Notes under the pieces: model-generated
Told to the model about the DNA's origin: nothing
What the model saw: only the letters and a program-made list of their open reading frames with translations
The model's database searches: none
Assembly: GCF_035920345.1 (NCBI RefSeq)
Contig: NZ_CP109149.1
Location: forward strand, 4,588,001-4,652,000
Direction: 5' to 3'
Origin: Nocardia vinacea
Lineage (GTDB): Bacteria > Actinomycetota > Actinomycetes > Mycobacteriales > Mycobacteriaceae
DNA length: 64,000 nucleotides
Shown: piece by piece, positions 18,846-27,903 of the stretch
How the letters are laid out: the number at the start of each line of letters is the position of its first letter
How positions within the stretch are numbered: position 1 is the stretch's first letter
Translations under genes and position numbers: made by a program

Positions 18846-18863
18846 TCACTATGGTAGTTCGAA

Positions 18864-19208
18864 ATGAGAAGTGCAAATGGAGCCAAGCCGTCGCGCGGGC
18901 GAAGCGACCCGGCGCACGCGCCCGTGCTGGCCACCATGGAGCTCATCGGCCAACGCTGGATCCTGCGCGTCCTCTGGGAGTTGGAACCCGGCCACCTCGG
19001 CTTCCTCGAACTGCGCCGCCGCATGGGCAACTGCTCGTCGAGCATGCTCTCGACCCGCCTGCAACACCTCCAGACCGCGGGCGTGATCACCAAGAACGCG
19101 GACAAAACCTACGAACTCACCCCGGCGGGCATCGACCTCACCGCGGCCCTCCAGCCACTTTGGAGCTGGTCCGAACGCTGGGCCCCGCCATCCCCGGATC
19201 CCGAGTAG
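18864..19208 (+). CDS. HxlR-family transcriptional regulator
   Basis: This encodes 114 residues forming one winged-helix domain. The HxlR signature is clear: LATMELIGQRWILRVLWEL near residue 22, FLELRRRMGNCSSSMLSTRLQHL (recognition helix), AGVI, then YELTPAGIDL. Family members often sense reactive electrophiles or redox state through a cysteine. The one cysteine here is in the recognition-helix region (GNCSS). It is divergently transcribed from the SDR oxidoreductase and is probably its regulator. Confidence 0.9.
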   Translation: MRSANGAKPSRGRSDPAHAPVLATMELIGQRWILRVLWELEPGHLGFLELRRRMGNCSSSMLSTRLQHLQTAGVITKNADKTYELTPAGIDLTAALQPLWSWSERWAPPSPDPE

Positions 19209-19219
19209 CACGTACGACA

Positions 19220-19252
19220 AAGGCGGTCCCCGGTGCTACCGGGGACCGCCTT
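19220..19252. terminator. Bidirectional hairpin terminator
   Basis: Two perfect 14-base arms (19220-19233 and 19239-19252, AAGGCGGTCCCCGG and its complement) flank a 5-nt loop. It lies between the convergent HxlR and TIGR03118-like genes. The flanking A and T pairs make it usable from both sides. Confidence 0.85.
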
Positions 19253-19266
19253 CGCCTACTGCAGGG

Positions 19267-20634
19267 TTACTTCAAGCGGAGCTTGCCGAACAGACCTTCC
19301 TTCTCGTCATCCGGGCCCGCAGTGAAATACAGCGAGTCGGCGTCGCCGAGACTCTCGCCATTGCCGAACATCAGGGCCCACAGACCCTCGATCTCGATCG
19401 GCTGGCCCTTCTCATCGCGCAGGTAGTCGACGAACTTGCCGGTGGCGTCGTCATAGGCGAGCACGTGGCCGAGGCCACCGAAGTTGCCGACAAGCAGCTT
19501 GCCGCTGAGCGGACCGAAGTTCGCGGGCGCCACCGCGACAGCCCACGGCGCATTGAGGCGACCGCCGTCGTCGAGGATGCGGACCAACTTGCCGTTGCCG
19601 TCGAATTCCGCGACCTTGCCCTTGGCCGGCTTGCCCTTGGCGTCCTTCTCCTGGTCCTTGTCGAGCGAATCCTCTTCGGCCTTGTCGAACTTGGACGCGT
19701 CCTGCTCATCCGGCTTGGTGTCCGCGTACGAGACGAATACGCGGTTGCCGATGGTGGTCACATTGAACGGGGCGGGATCGCCGGGCTTGGCCTTCTTGCC
19801 CTTATCCGGGGCGGCCGCGTCGATCTGGTCGCCGGTGGCGAAGGGGTTGGCGAAGCCGACGGTCGGGATCAGCTGCCAGTCCTTGTCGAAGGTGCGGACC
19901 TGCGGGTTCTCACCGAAGTCGGCGGCGAGCAGCTTGTCACCGGACGGAGCGAGCGTGATGCCGAAGAACGCCATGCCCTCGGACTCGCCGTCGAAGACCA
20001 GATTCGCCGGACCGTCGTGCCGGATGATCGCGCCCTCGGGCCCCTGCTCGGTCCAGGCTGAAATCTTGCCGGAGTCGGTGGCGAAGATGAACCGCGACGA
20101 ACCGGTCAGCAGCATCGGCGCACCGTCGACATCCACCGGCTGATCACGGACGACGAACAGATCGGAGGTGATGGGAGCGCCGTTGAACACGACGCCGGTG
20201 GTCTTGCCGATGCTCTTGTCCGAAGTGTCGGCATCCGCGCCCGGAATCGTGACGATCTTCAGCGGATCCTGGAACAGCTTCTGCACCTTGGGATCCGCGG
20301 ACGCGCTGACATCGCCCACGAATTGGAAGGACTTACCGCCCGCGCCGACCCAGAAATGCCCGCCCGCACCCTTCGGGCGATCGGCTAGTCCCCACGCGTT
20401 CACCATATCCGGAAAGGTGTACTGCGCTTTGTATTCGGCATTGTTGGCGGCGAGGTTGGTCTGTGCGTAGTGATTGCCGTCGAGGGCAGGCACTTCATCG
20501 TTAGACGACTTCGAATCCGAGCATGCCGCGGCCACGACCAGGGCAACGCCGAGCACCGATGCGCGTAGCAGACCGTTGCGGGTCCGCGACCGCCAGGCAC
20601 CGTTGCGGCGCAGTTCACTAAGGCGTGCGTTCAA
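19267..20634 (-). CDS. TIGR03118-like secreted lipoprotein
   Basis: This encodes 455 residues. A basic head (NGAWRSRTRN) is followed by a hydrophobic core ending in the lipobox VAAAC, so Cys38 should be lipidated. The mature part has the TIGR03118 pattern: YAQTNLAANNAEYKAQY then MVNAWGLADRPKGAGGHFWV near residue 75, TGVVFNGAP and repeated blade-like segments such as LLAADFGENPQVRTFD and GKLLVGNFGGLGHVLAYD. A beta-propeller-like extracellular protein is likely. The function is unknown. A charged Lys/Asp/Glu-rich insert lies near residues 305-335. An iron-box-like site lies 43 bp upstream of the start, suggesting iron control. Confidence 0.8.
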   Translation of the reverse strand: MNARLSELRRNGAWRSRTRNGLLRASVLGVALVVAAACSDSKSSNDEVPALDGNHYAQTNLAANNAEYKAQYTFPDMVNAWGLADRPKGAGGHFWVGAGGKSFQFVGDVSASADPKVQKLFQDPLKIVTIPGADADTSDKSIGKTTGVVFNGAPITSDLFVVRDQPVDVDGAPMLLTGSSRFIFATDSGKISAWTEQGPEGAIIRHDGPANLVFDGESEGMAFFGITLAPSGDKLLAADFGENPQVRTFDKDWQLIPTVGFANPFATGDQIDAAAPDKGKKAKPGDPAPFNVTTIGNRVFVSYADTKPDEQDASKFDKAEEDSLDKDQEKDAKGKPAKGKVAEFDGNGKLVRILDDGGRLNAPWAVAVAPANFGPLSGKLLVGNFGGLGHVLAYDDATGKFVDYLRDEKGQPIEIEGLWALMFGNGESLGDADSLYFTAGPDDEKEGLFGKLRLK

Positions 20635-20676
20635 CTTCTTCGTCCTTTCCAGCCACTCGCAACCCTCATTTGGCGA

Positions 20677-20695
20677 TTAGGCGACGCTAACCTTA
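20677..20695. promoter_or_regulatory. IdeR/DtxR-type iron box candidate
   Basis: The 19 bases TTAGGCGACGCTAACCTTA match the consensus TTAGGTTAGSCTAACCTAA at 15 positions by my count, with the right half nearly perfect. The site lies between two divergent genes, 43 bp upstream of the TIGR03118-like lipoprotein and 62 bp before the nitrobindin-like gene. Iron-loaded IdeR bound here would repress one or both. Confidence 0.6.
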
Positions 20696-20756
20696 GCTTG
20701 GTGGAATTTCGACCGTATCGGAACGCCCCGAATCCGACGGGTTTAAGCTGTCGCGC

Positions 20757-21254
20757 GTGGTCGCCCCCCAACCTTCCGTCGCCCCCCATCCGGATATCGC
20801 TCCGCTCGCACCATTGCTCGGCACATGGCGCGGACCAGGGCACGGTGAGTACCCGACCATCGAGTCATTCGACTATGTCGAGGAAATCAAGTTCGGCCAC
20901 CTCGGCCGACCGTTCCTCACCTACCGGCAGCGCACCCGCGCCGCCGACGGCAGCCGACCGATGCACGCCGAAACCGGTTATCTGCGGTGCCCGCGCCCGG
21001 ATCACGTCGAATTGATCCTGGCCCACCCGACCGGCATCACCGAGATCTGTGAGGGCAGCCTCACCGTCGTCGATGGTGAACTGCGGATGGAATTCGAATC
21101 GACCAGCATCGGCCGCAGCAGTACCGCGAAAGTGGTAACCGCCCTCGGCCGTTCGATCAAGTTGGTCGGGGACACCATCGACTACAGGCTGCGTATGGCC
21201 GCGGTCGGCGAACCACTGACCCACCACCTCGCGGCGACCCTGCACCGCACCTGA
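20757..21254 (+). CDS. Nitrobindin-like haem-binding beta-barrel protein
   Basis: This encodes 165 residues from a GTG start. The N-terminal motif LGTWRGPGHGEYPTI (21-35) is the GxWxGxGxG-type signature of nitrobindins (FABP-like, formerly DUF1794). The barrel strands follow (FDYVEEIKFGHLGRPFLTYR, ETGYLRC). The final strand HHLAATLHR carries the histidines from which the proximal haem ligand comes in studied members. These bind ferric haem and isomerise peroxynitrite to nitrate. It may be under the same iron box as its divergent neighbour. Confidence 0.88.
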   Translation: MVAPQPSVAPHPDIAPLAPLLGTWRGPGHGEYPTIESFDYVEEIKFGHLGRPFLTYRQRTRAADGSRPMHAETGYLRCPRPDHVELILAHPTGITEICEGSLTVVDGELRMEFESTSIGRSSTAKVVTALGRSIKLVGDTIDYRLRMAAVGEPLTHHLAATLHRT

Positions 21255-22370
21255 TCAGTCGCGGGACGGATCCGGACGCCAGGGCAGATACGGCGTGCCC
21301 GCGGCCTGAGCGGCGGCCTCGGCCGAATGCAGTTGGTACGGCGTGATACCGCCCGTCTCCCAGGCCCCGACGGAACCCGCCGCAACGGCCTCGTGTGACT
21401 TCGCGGTCAACCCGATCTCATTGCGCACCACCGCGATCGGACGATCAGCCAGCGCGAACCAGTCCAAGTCGAGGAAATCGTGGCTGCCATGGGTGAGCGC
21501 CCCGCGTCGCATGGCATCGCCTAGGCGCGTCGCCATGCCTGCGGTGCTCAAATGTCCTTCGTTGGCTTCGAACAATCCGGCTCCGGCATGTAGGTAGCCG
21601 GTTTCGAAGAGTGAAATCACCATGGCGAGCAGGCTGAACGCGCGCGGGTCGTCGTTGGCGCGCGCCATGAATGCGAATACCTCGATCTCATTTTCCAGCG
21701 TGGTGCCGTATCCGGCGAGCACATGCACCCAGTCGTGCTGGGCGAGCAACGGCGGCGCGGAACCCGGCAGGCCGGGCGTGACGAAACCACGGTCGACATA
21801 GAAATCGGAGACACCACGGCCGAGCGTCCCGACGGGCAACTCGCGCAGGCCGGCCCAGCGCGTGGCCAAGGTCGGATCATCGCTGACCTGCCCCCAGGAC
21901 GAATCCAGACTTTCGGTGTGCAGCGCGGTCAACCGGCTCGGATCCAGCCCGCCGAGATAACCGTTGCGGTCGAAGTCGACCGCGGCGAGTTCGATCGCGC
22001 CCTCGGCATATTTCTGCGCCACCGCGATCATCTCGTCGTCGACCTCGAGCGCGTCGGCGAACTCCCGCAGTTTGCTCGCGACTGCGGGCGGCAGCGGCCG
22101 CACCACCAGCGCGGACAACAGCATCGTCTGCACGATCCGCTCCCGGAAGATCCGGTTGCGCCGATCCAGACCGACCGCGAAAGTCTCGGCATCGACGGGC
22201 GGCAGCGTCTCCAACTCGACTCGATGTCCGGTCATCGACAGGAACAGCGACGGAATCAGCAACTGCTGCAGCGGGGTCAGCCCGTCGGCACCGGACGCCG
22301 CAGCGACCACACCGCTCGCCAGCAGCGTCACTTCGGCCGCATCGGGCGGGGTCAGCAGTACATCATCCAT
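21255..22370 (-). CDS. Uncharacterised protein with Coq4-like HDxxHx11E motif
   Basis: This encodes 371 residues from ATG 22370, chosen because GGAG lies eight bases upstream. The frame is open to 22490. The central part reads HDWVHVLAGYGTTLENEIEV, which has exactly the spacing HDxxH-x11-E of the metal-binding motif of Coq4, a ubiquinone-biosynthesis protein. The following AFMARANDDPRAFSLLAMVISLFETGYL is helical as in that family. The protein is longer than Coq4, with about 180 extra N-terminal residues. Actinomycetes use menaquinone, so a Coq4 role is not implied. I cannot name the function. Confidence 0.6.
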   Translation of the reverse strand: MDDVLLTPPDAAEVTLLASGVVAAASGADGLTPLQQLLIPSLFLSMTGHRVELETLPPVDAETFAVGLDRRNRIFRERIVQTMLLSALVVRPLPPAVASKLREFADALEVDDEMIAVAQKYAEGAIELAAVDFDRNGYLGGLDPSRLTALHTESLDSSWGQVSDDPTLATRWAGLRELPVGTLGRGVSDFYVDRGFVTPGLPGSAPPLLAQHDWVHVLAGYGTTLENEIEVFAFMARANDDPRAFSLLAMVISLFETGYLHAGAGLFEANEGHLSTAGMATRLGDAMRRGALTHGSHDFLDLDWFALADRPIAVVRNEIGLTAKSHEAVAAGSVGAWETGGITPYQLHSAEAAAQAAGTPYLPWRPDPSRD

Positions 22371-22597
22371 CCGGTCAACTCCAACAAGATCGCCGACAAT
22401 GTCCACCACGGCGGTGGACGATCCCATTATCGATCCGAATCCGGCACGGCGCGTAATCATTTCGCCGACGGCGTACTCGCGACGGGGCACGGCATGCCAG
22501 CAGTGCGTATGCTGAATTCATCGCGTGACGCTTCCGTCGGCGAAACAGCCGTGGGGCAGCGGCGGCCCGGAAGCGGATTGCGTTCGGAGGGAATCTG

Positions 22598-23752
22598 GTG
22601 GGCTCTGCGGGCTCGAATCGACCGGCGCTCGATCTTCGAGTGCTCGGACCGGTGCGCCTGCTGGTCGACGATCAGGCAATTCCGTTGCCCGGCGCCAAAC
22701 TCCGCGCGCTGCTCGCCATGCTCGTCATCAACCGCCGCAATGCCGTCGCGAAAACCACACTGGCGAACAGCATCTGGGAAGAGGAGATGCCGAATCGCTC
22801 GGTCGACGGCCTCTACGCCTACGTGTCGAATCTGCGCACTGTGCTCCGTTCGGCCGGGGTCGACGACCGGGCCATCCTGCGCACCGTGCACGCCGGATAC
22901 CTCCTCGATATCGCCGAGGATCAATGCGATGTCGGCCGCTTCGAGCGGGCCAGGACCCAGGGCTCCCTGGCCTTCACCACCGGCGATCTGGAAACCGCGG
23001 CCGAATGTTTCGCCGACGCGCTCGCGGAGTGGAGTGGTGAGGCGGTCGCCGGACTGCGCGGACTGCGTTTCGCCGACAATTTCGCCACCGATATGGACGA
23101 ACGCCGGTTGAACGCCATCGCCGATCGCCTGGACGCGGACATCGCATGCGGGCGCGAAGGCGCGGTCCTGGGCGAACTGACCGCACTGACCACCGAACAC
23201 GCCGTGAACGAGCGGCTCTGGCGACTGTTCATCTCCGCGCTCTACCGCGCGGGCCGCCAGGCCGACGCACTCGCCGCCTGTCTGCGCATCCGCCGCAACC
23301 TCGCCGACCAGCAGGGCATCGACCCGGATCCGCGCACCCTGGCACTGGAGGCGGCGATCCGCAGCCAGCAGGCACTGCCGACGGTCTCCTCCTCACCCGG
23401 GGCGACGAAGCGGGATCTGCCCGATGTGCTGCGGCAGGCCTGGCTGCGGGTCGGCGACGGTGAGGCGATCGCCATTCCGGCGACCGGGCTGCGGATCGGC
23501 CGGGAATGGGATAACGACATCGTGCTCGACGATGCCCGGGTCAGCCGTAAACACGCGCGCATCGTGCCGCGCGAGAACCGGATCTTCATCCGGGATCGGG
23601 ATTCGGCCAACGGCGTTTACGTCAACGGTGTGCCGATCGGTGCCGATACCGCACTCGCGCACGGCGATATCATCCGAATCGGTTCCACCACACTGCGTTA
23701 CGAGATGCCCGATCGCGGCGCCCCGCCGGAGTCCACCAGTCGCACCAACTGA
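22598..23752 (+). CDS. EmbR-type SARP regulator with FHA domain
   Basis: This encodes 384 residues from GTG 22598, which follows GGAGGG. Three domains are seen: an OmpR-like winged helix (about 14-95, LRVLGPVRLLVDDQAIPLPG and SVDGLYAYVSNLRTVL), a BTAD helical domain (about 105-255), and a C-terminal FHA domain (about 285-365). The FHA phosphothreonine-binding residues are seen in RIGREWDNDIVLDDARVSRK and HARI, then DSANGVYVNG. This is the layout of EmbR, which in mycobacteria is recruited by Ser/Thr kinases and activates arabinosyltransferase genes. The targets here are unknown. Confidence 0.9.
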   Translation: MGSAGSNRPALDLRVLGPVRLLVDDQAIPLPGAKLRALLAMLVINRRNAVAKTTLANSIWEEEMPNRSVDGLYAYVSNLRTVLRSAGVDDRAILRTVHAGYLLDIAEDQCDVGRFERARTQGSLAFTTGDLETAAECFADALAEWSGEAVAGLRGLRFADNFATDMDERRLNAIADRLDADIACGREGAVLGELTALTTEHAVNERLWRLFISALYRAGRQADALAACLRIRRNLADQQGIDPDPRTLALEAAIRSQQALPTVSSSPGATKRDLPDVLRQAWLRVGDGEAIAIPATGLRIGREWDNDIVLDDARVSRKHARIVPRENRIFIRDRDSANGVYVNGVPIGADTALAHGDIIRIGSTTLRYEMPDRGAPPESTSRTN

Positions 23753-23759
23753 GTCGGGT

Positions 23760-25547
23760 TCAGTACCCTGTGGGCAGGGCGGCGAGCATATCTCGCGTCA
23801 CCGCCACGGCATTATCCGAACTGCCGCCCTTGACCAGCAATGTCGCGAAGGCCAGATCCCCGCGATAGCCGACGAACCACGAATGCGAGCCGCCGCCGAC
23901 CTCGGCCTCCCCGGTCTTCCCGTACACCTCGCCCTGGTCGGCAATGCGTTCGGCGGTACCGCCGATGACCACCTTGCGCATCATCACGCGTAAACCATCG
24001 ATCACTTCGGCCCCGATGGCCGGACGGTCCCCTTTGATCTCCGTGGTCCGTCCGGCGATCAGATACGGCACCGGCGCCGACCCGTGCGCGACGGTCGCGG
24101 CGAGCACCGCCATTCCGAACGGGCTCACCACCACCTTGCCCTGGCCGATGCCGTCCTCGGTGCGCTGGATCATATCGTCGGCCGGTGGCACCGAACCCGA
24201 TTCGGTCGGCAGACCTGGAACCGTATACCCCTGTCCCACACCGAGTTTCGCGGCGGCATCGTGCAGTGCGTCGCTGGGCAGGTCACTGGCCAATTTCGCG
24301 AATGCGGTATTGCAGGATCGCTCGTAGGCCGTGGCCATCGACACGTCACCGAGTTGGAAGAGATTGTAGTTCGGAATTGTCCGCTCCCCGATGACAATTC
24401 GGCTCGGACATGGCAAAACCGTTTCGGGCGTGGCCTTTCCGAGCGACATCGCCGCAGCTGCGGTCACCGTCTTGAAAACTGAGCCCGGCGGATACTGGCC
24501 GATGGTGGCCACCGGCCCGGCACGGTCGGCCGCCTTGTTCTGAGCGACAGCGAGAATCGCGCCGGTCGACGGCCGCAGCACCACCATCATGGTCTGCTCC
24601 TCGCGGCCGCTGACGGCACGCTGCGCGGAGTTCTGCACATTGCGGTCGATGCTGAGCGAGAACGACGGGGCGGGTTGTGCGGGCACCTCGGTGAGTACGT
24701 CGGTATCGGCGCCGTTGGCGTTCATGGTGACAACGCTCCAGCCCGCCTTGCCGTCCACCTCGGCGATCACCGTCTTGCGCACCTGTGCGAGCAGATCGGG
24801 TGCGAAATCGCGGTCGGTGGCGACCATATCCCACTGCTGGGTCACCGTTACCCCGGGCAGACCGATGAGATCTCCACTCACCTGTTCGAATTCGTACTCG
24901 CTCAACAACGCGACGGTGTACTCGCCCTTGGCGGCGTACGCCGCGCTCAGGATCGCCTCGGGGATGAGCCGGTCGTCGAAGCGGTTCAACGCCGCCGCCA
25001 GCGAGGTCGCGGTGTAACCCGGATCCGGTGCGGAGGCCACGGTGAACGCGACCCGAGATACCTTGCCCGGCACCAGCACATCGCTGCCGGACTGCTCGTT
25101 CACCCTGGCGCGTGGGGCCGGGTTGGCGCGCAGTGCCATGGTCTGGGTGGCACCGAGTTTGGGGTGGATATCGGAGGAGGTCCAGCGCACCATCCAGCGG
25201 CCGTCACTGCGGCCCATCTGCAATTGGCCGGTGTATTTCCAGATCCGGTCCTTGGGCAGGCGCCACTCGTAGGTGTAGTCGACGGTCGCGGTATCGCCGG
25301 TGACCCGCGCCGCGCCGGTATGCGCGGTCAACTTCTCGGCCTGCAACTCGTCCCATGTGGAACGCAGTGCGGCGGTTGCCTTCTCGGGCTGACTGGTGAG
25401 ATCGGCCGCGGCCTCGATGTAGTGGTCGGCGAAGGCGGCCAGGAAGGCGTCCGCCGCGGGCACCGGTCCCTGCGGGCTGGCCGAGCAGCCGGATCCCACC
25501 GCCGCGAACGCCGCGACGGCCAGCGTAATGAGCATGCGAGTCGACAT
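23760..25547 (-). CDS. Penicillin-binding lipoprotein (transpeptidase)
   Basis: This encodes 595 residues from ATG 25547. An ATG seven codons upstream is an alternative. The signal ends in a lipobox AVGSGC (Cys21). An NTF2-like MecA-N domain (about 30-145) and a PBP dimerisation domain come next. The transpeptidase domain has S356VFK359, S411CN413 and K544TG546, so all three catalytic motifs are intact. It cross-links peptidoglycan and is the target class of beta-lactams. It corresponds by position (next to GNAT-ispG-rip) to mycobacterial PBP-lipo Rv2864c, as I recall it. Confidence 0.93.
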   Translation of the reverse strand: MSTRMLITLAVAAFAAVGSGCSASPQGPVPAADAFLAAFADHYIEAAADLTSQPEKATAALRSTWDELQAEKLTAHTGAARVTGDTATVDYTYEWRLPKDRIWKYTGQLQMGRSDGRWMVRWTSSDIHPKLGATQTMALRANPAPRARVNEQSGSDVLVPGKVSRVAFTVASAPDPGYTATSLAAALNRFDDRLIPEAILSAAYAAKGEYTVALLSEYEFEQVSGDLIGLPGVTVTQQWDMVATDRDFAPDLLAQVRKTVIAEVDGKAGWSVVTMNANGADTDVLTEVPAQPAPSFSLSIDRNVQNSAQRAVSGREEQTMMVVLRPSTGAILAVAQNKAADRAGPVATIGQYPPGSVFKTVTAAAAMSLGKATPETVLPCPSRIVIGERTIPNYNLFQLGDVSMATAYERSCNTAFAKLASDLPSDALHDAAAKLGVGQGYTVPGLPTESGSVPPADDMIQRTEDGIGQGKVVVSPFGMAVLAATVAHGSAPVPYLIAGRTTEIKGDRPAIGAEVIDGLRVMMRKVVIGGTAERIADQGEVYGKTGEAEVGGGSHSWFVGYRGDLAFATLLVKGGSSDNAVAVTRDMLAALPTGY

Positions 25548-25611
25548 CGGGACCGATCGTATAGTCAACCGCGAGCAAACGGCTGTGGCACACCGATGTT
25601 CAGTGCCGCGT

Positions 25612-26475
25612 TCAGTCCAGCAGCACGGTCGCGAAGGTGGCGATCTGCCGGAATCCGACCCGGCTGTAGGCCCGGCGGGCGATGCTGTTGTAGTCGTTCA
25701 CGTAGAGGCTCGCGGTGCGCCCCGAGGCCACCACCGCATTGGCCACGGCGGCCGTACCGCGAGTGCCGAGACCGGCGCCGCGACGTTGCGGATGTACCCA
25801 CACGCCCTGGATCTGCCCGGTACGCCGGGACAGCGATCCGACCTCGGCCTTGAACACCACTTCGCCGTCCTCGAAACGCGCCCAGGCGCGGCCGGATTCG
25901 ATCAGGCTCTGGATCCGGCGCCGATAGCCGCGGCCGCCGTCACCCGCGCGCGGATCGACCCCGACCTCCTCGATGAACATGGCGATCGCCGCGGCGTGAT
26001 AGCGCTCCAACTCATCTGGCCGAACCCTGCGGACCTGCGCATCGGCGGTGGCCAGCGCGGGCTGGCCGAGAGCTAGCAGCGGCTGCGCACCGCGTAGCTC
26101 GCGTTCCGGGCCCCAATGCGCCGACAGCATCTCCCACAGCGGCAGCGTCAATTCCTGACGCCCGACCACCGACGAACACACCCGCGGCCAGCGGACCGCC
26201 CGCGTGGCAAAGGCGCGCAACGCATCCTCGTCACCGCGCAAGGGCACCAGATTCGCCCCGGAGAAGCACAGCGATTCCGACGGTCCACCCCGACTCCACA
26301 GTTCACCGTGTCCGACGCCGGTATCCAAGCCGAATTCCTGTAACCGCGCCGCCACCATGCACGAGGCGATCGGATCGCTATCCAGCACCCGCAGCACCTG
26401 TGCCAGATCCCGATTCGCGAGCTGACGCGCGGGGGCATCCTTGGCCCGTCGCGCCGGTTCCAGCAGACTCCGCAC
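25612..26475 (-). CDS. GNAT acetyltransferase with N-terminal DUF4081
   Basis: This encodes 287 residues from GTG 26475. The first half (DLAQVLRVLDSDPIASCMVA, then CFSGANLVPLRGD) is the DUF4081 domain. The second half is a GNAT fold, with the acetyl-CoA-binding loop HPQRRGAGLGTRG near residue 228 and the closing YNSIARRAYSRVGF. The frame stays open upstream of 26475 with protein-like residues (VAVPQSTDSWQAVD) but offers no ATG, GTG or TTG, so the true N-terminus is uncertain. It is placed as the mycobacterial Rv2867c homologue next to ispG. The substrate is unknown. Confidence 0.85.
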   Translation of the reverse strand: MRSLLEPARRAKDAPARQLANRDLAQVLRVLDSDPIASCMVAARLQEFGLDTGVGHGELWSRGGPSESLCFSGANLVPLRGDEDALRAFATRAVRWPRVCSSVVGRQELTLPLWEMLSAHWGPERELRGAQPLLALGQPALATADAQVRRVRPDELERYHAAAIAMFIEEVGVDPRAGDGGRGYRRRIQSLIESGRAWARFEDGEVVFKAEVGSLSRRTGQIQGVWVHPQRRGAGLGTRGTAAVANAVVASGRTASLYVNDYNSIARRAYSRVGFRQIATFATVLLD

Positions 26476-26564
26476 ATCGACAGCCTGCCACGAATCGGTC
26501 GACTGTGGTACGGCTACTCGGGAACTCCCGCCCGTAACGACCGCTTGCGGGTCGCTCGAAAAGG

Positions 26565-27722
26565 TCAGCCGACGGAGACTACTGGTTCGCCCGCGCCTGC
26601 CGTCTCGCCCATCTCCTCGGCAATGCGCATGGCCTCTTCGATCAAGGTCTCCACGATCTGCGCCTCCGGCACGGTCTTGATGACCTGCCCCTTGACGAAG
26701 ATCTGGCCCTTGCCGTTGCCCGAGGCGACACCGAGATCGGCCTCACGCGCCTCACCCGGACCGTTCACCACGCAGCCCATCACGGCCACCCGCAGCGGCA
26801 CCTCCATGCCCTCCAGACCGGCGCTCACCTCATTGGCCAAGGTGTACACATCGACCTGGGCGCGACCGCAGGACGGACAGGAGACGATCTCGAGCTTGCG
26901 CGGGCGCAGGTTCAGCGACTGCAGAATCTGCCCACCGACCTTGACCTCCTCGGCCGGCGGCGCGGACAGCGACACGCGAATCGTGTCGCCGATGCCCTCC
27001 GACAGCAGCGAACCGAATGCGACGGCGGACTTGATCGTGCCTTGGAACGCTGGACCGGCCTCGGTCACACCGAGGTGCAGCGGGTAGTCGGACTGCGCGG
27101 CCAACTGGCGGTAGGCCTCGACCATGACCACCGGATCGTTGTGCTTGACCGAGATCTTGATATCGCCGAAGCCGTGCTCCTCGAACAGGCTCGCCTCCCA
27201 CAGCGCCGATTCGACCAGTGCCTCCGGGGTCGCCTTGCCGTACTTCTCCAACATCCGCTTATCCAGCGAACCGGCGTTCACGCCGATGCGAATCGGGATG
27301 CCCGCCGCGCCCGCGGCCTTGGCCACCTCGCCGACCCGGCCGTCGAATTCCTTGATATTGCCCGGGTTTACGCGCACCGCGGCACAACCCGCATCGATGG
27401 CGGCGAAGATATAGCGCGGCTGGAAATGGATATCCGCGATAACCGGGATCTGGCTCTTGCGCGCGATGGTCGCCAGTGCGTCGGCGTCCTCCTGGCGCGG
27501 GCAGGCGACGCGCACGATATCGCAGCCCGAGGCCGTCAGTTCGGCGATCTGCTGCAGGGTGGCGTTGATGTCGTGGGTTTTGGTGGTGGTCATCGACTGC
27601 ACGGAAATCGGGTAATCGCTGCCGACGCCCACATTGCCCACCATCAATTGGCGGGTCTTGCGGCGAGGTGCGAGAACGGCCACGGGTGCGGTCGGCATTC
27701 CCAATCCGATTGTGCTGGTCAC
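26565..27722 (-). CDS. ispG: 4-hydroxy-3-methylbut-2-enyl diphosphate synthase (flavodoxin/ferredoxin)
   Basis: This encodes 385 residues, the usual length of the bacterial two-domain enzyme. It converts MEcPP to HMBPP in the MEP isoprenoid pathway, using a 4Fe-4S cluster. The TIM-barrel part begins [20 protein letters not shown]. Cluster ligands are Cys282 and Cys285 (SCPSCGR) and Cys317 in [10 protein letters not shown]. It shares strand and neighbourhood with the M50 protease and dxr, the pathway's second committed enzyme, about 1.7 kb upstream. Confidence 0.97.
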   Translation of the reverse strand: MTSTIGLGMPTAPVAVLAPRRKTRQLMVGNVGVGSDYPISVQSMTTTKTHDINATLQQIAELTASGCDIVRVACPRQEDADALATIARKSQIPVIADIHFQPRYIFAAIDAGCAAVRVNPGNIKEFDGRVGEVAKAAGAAGIPIRIGVNAGSLDKRMLEKYGKATPEALVESALWEASLFEEHGFGDIKISVKHNDPVVMVEAYRQLAAQSDYPLHLGVTEAGPAFQGTIKSAVAFGSLLSEGIGDTIRVSLSAPPAEEVKVGGQILQSLNLRPRKLEIVSCPSCGRAQVDVYTLANEVSAGLEGMEVPLRVAVMGCVVNGPGEAREADLGVASGNGKGQIFVKGQVIKTVPEAQIVETLIEEAMRIAEEMGETAGAGEPVVSVG

Positions 27723-27903
27723 TTTCGGCTGCCTACTTTCGTGCGTACTGATTCGGGCCGTTCGCCTACCGAGCTTAGCCGCGTGTCACGGCTGCTCACC
27801 CTGTGACAGCCATGACATGAGTCATGACACACAGATGTCCCGAAATGCCAGCAATCCGGCGTTCGCGGTAGTGATCGCGGCACAACCGCGACAGGTTAGC
27901 GCG

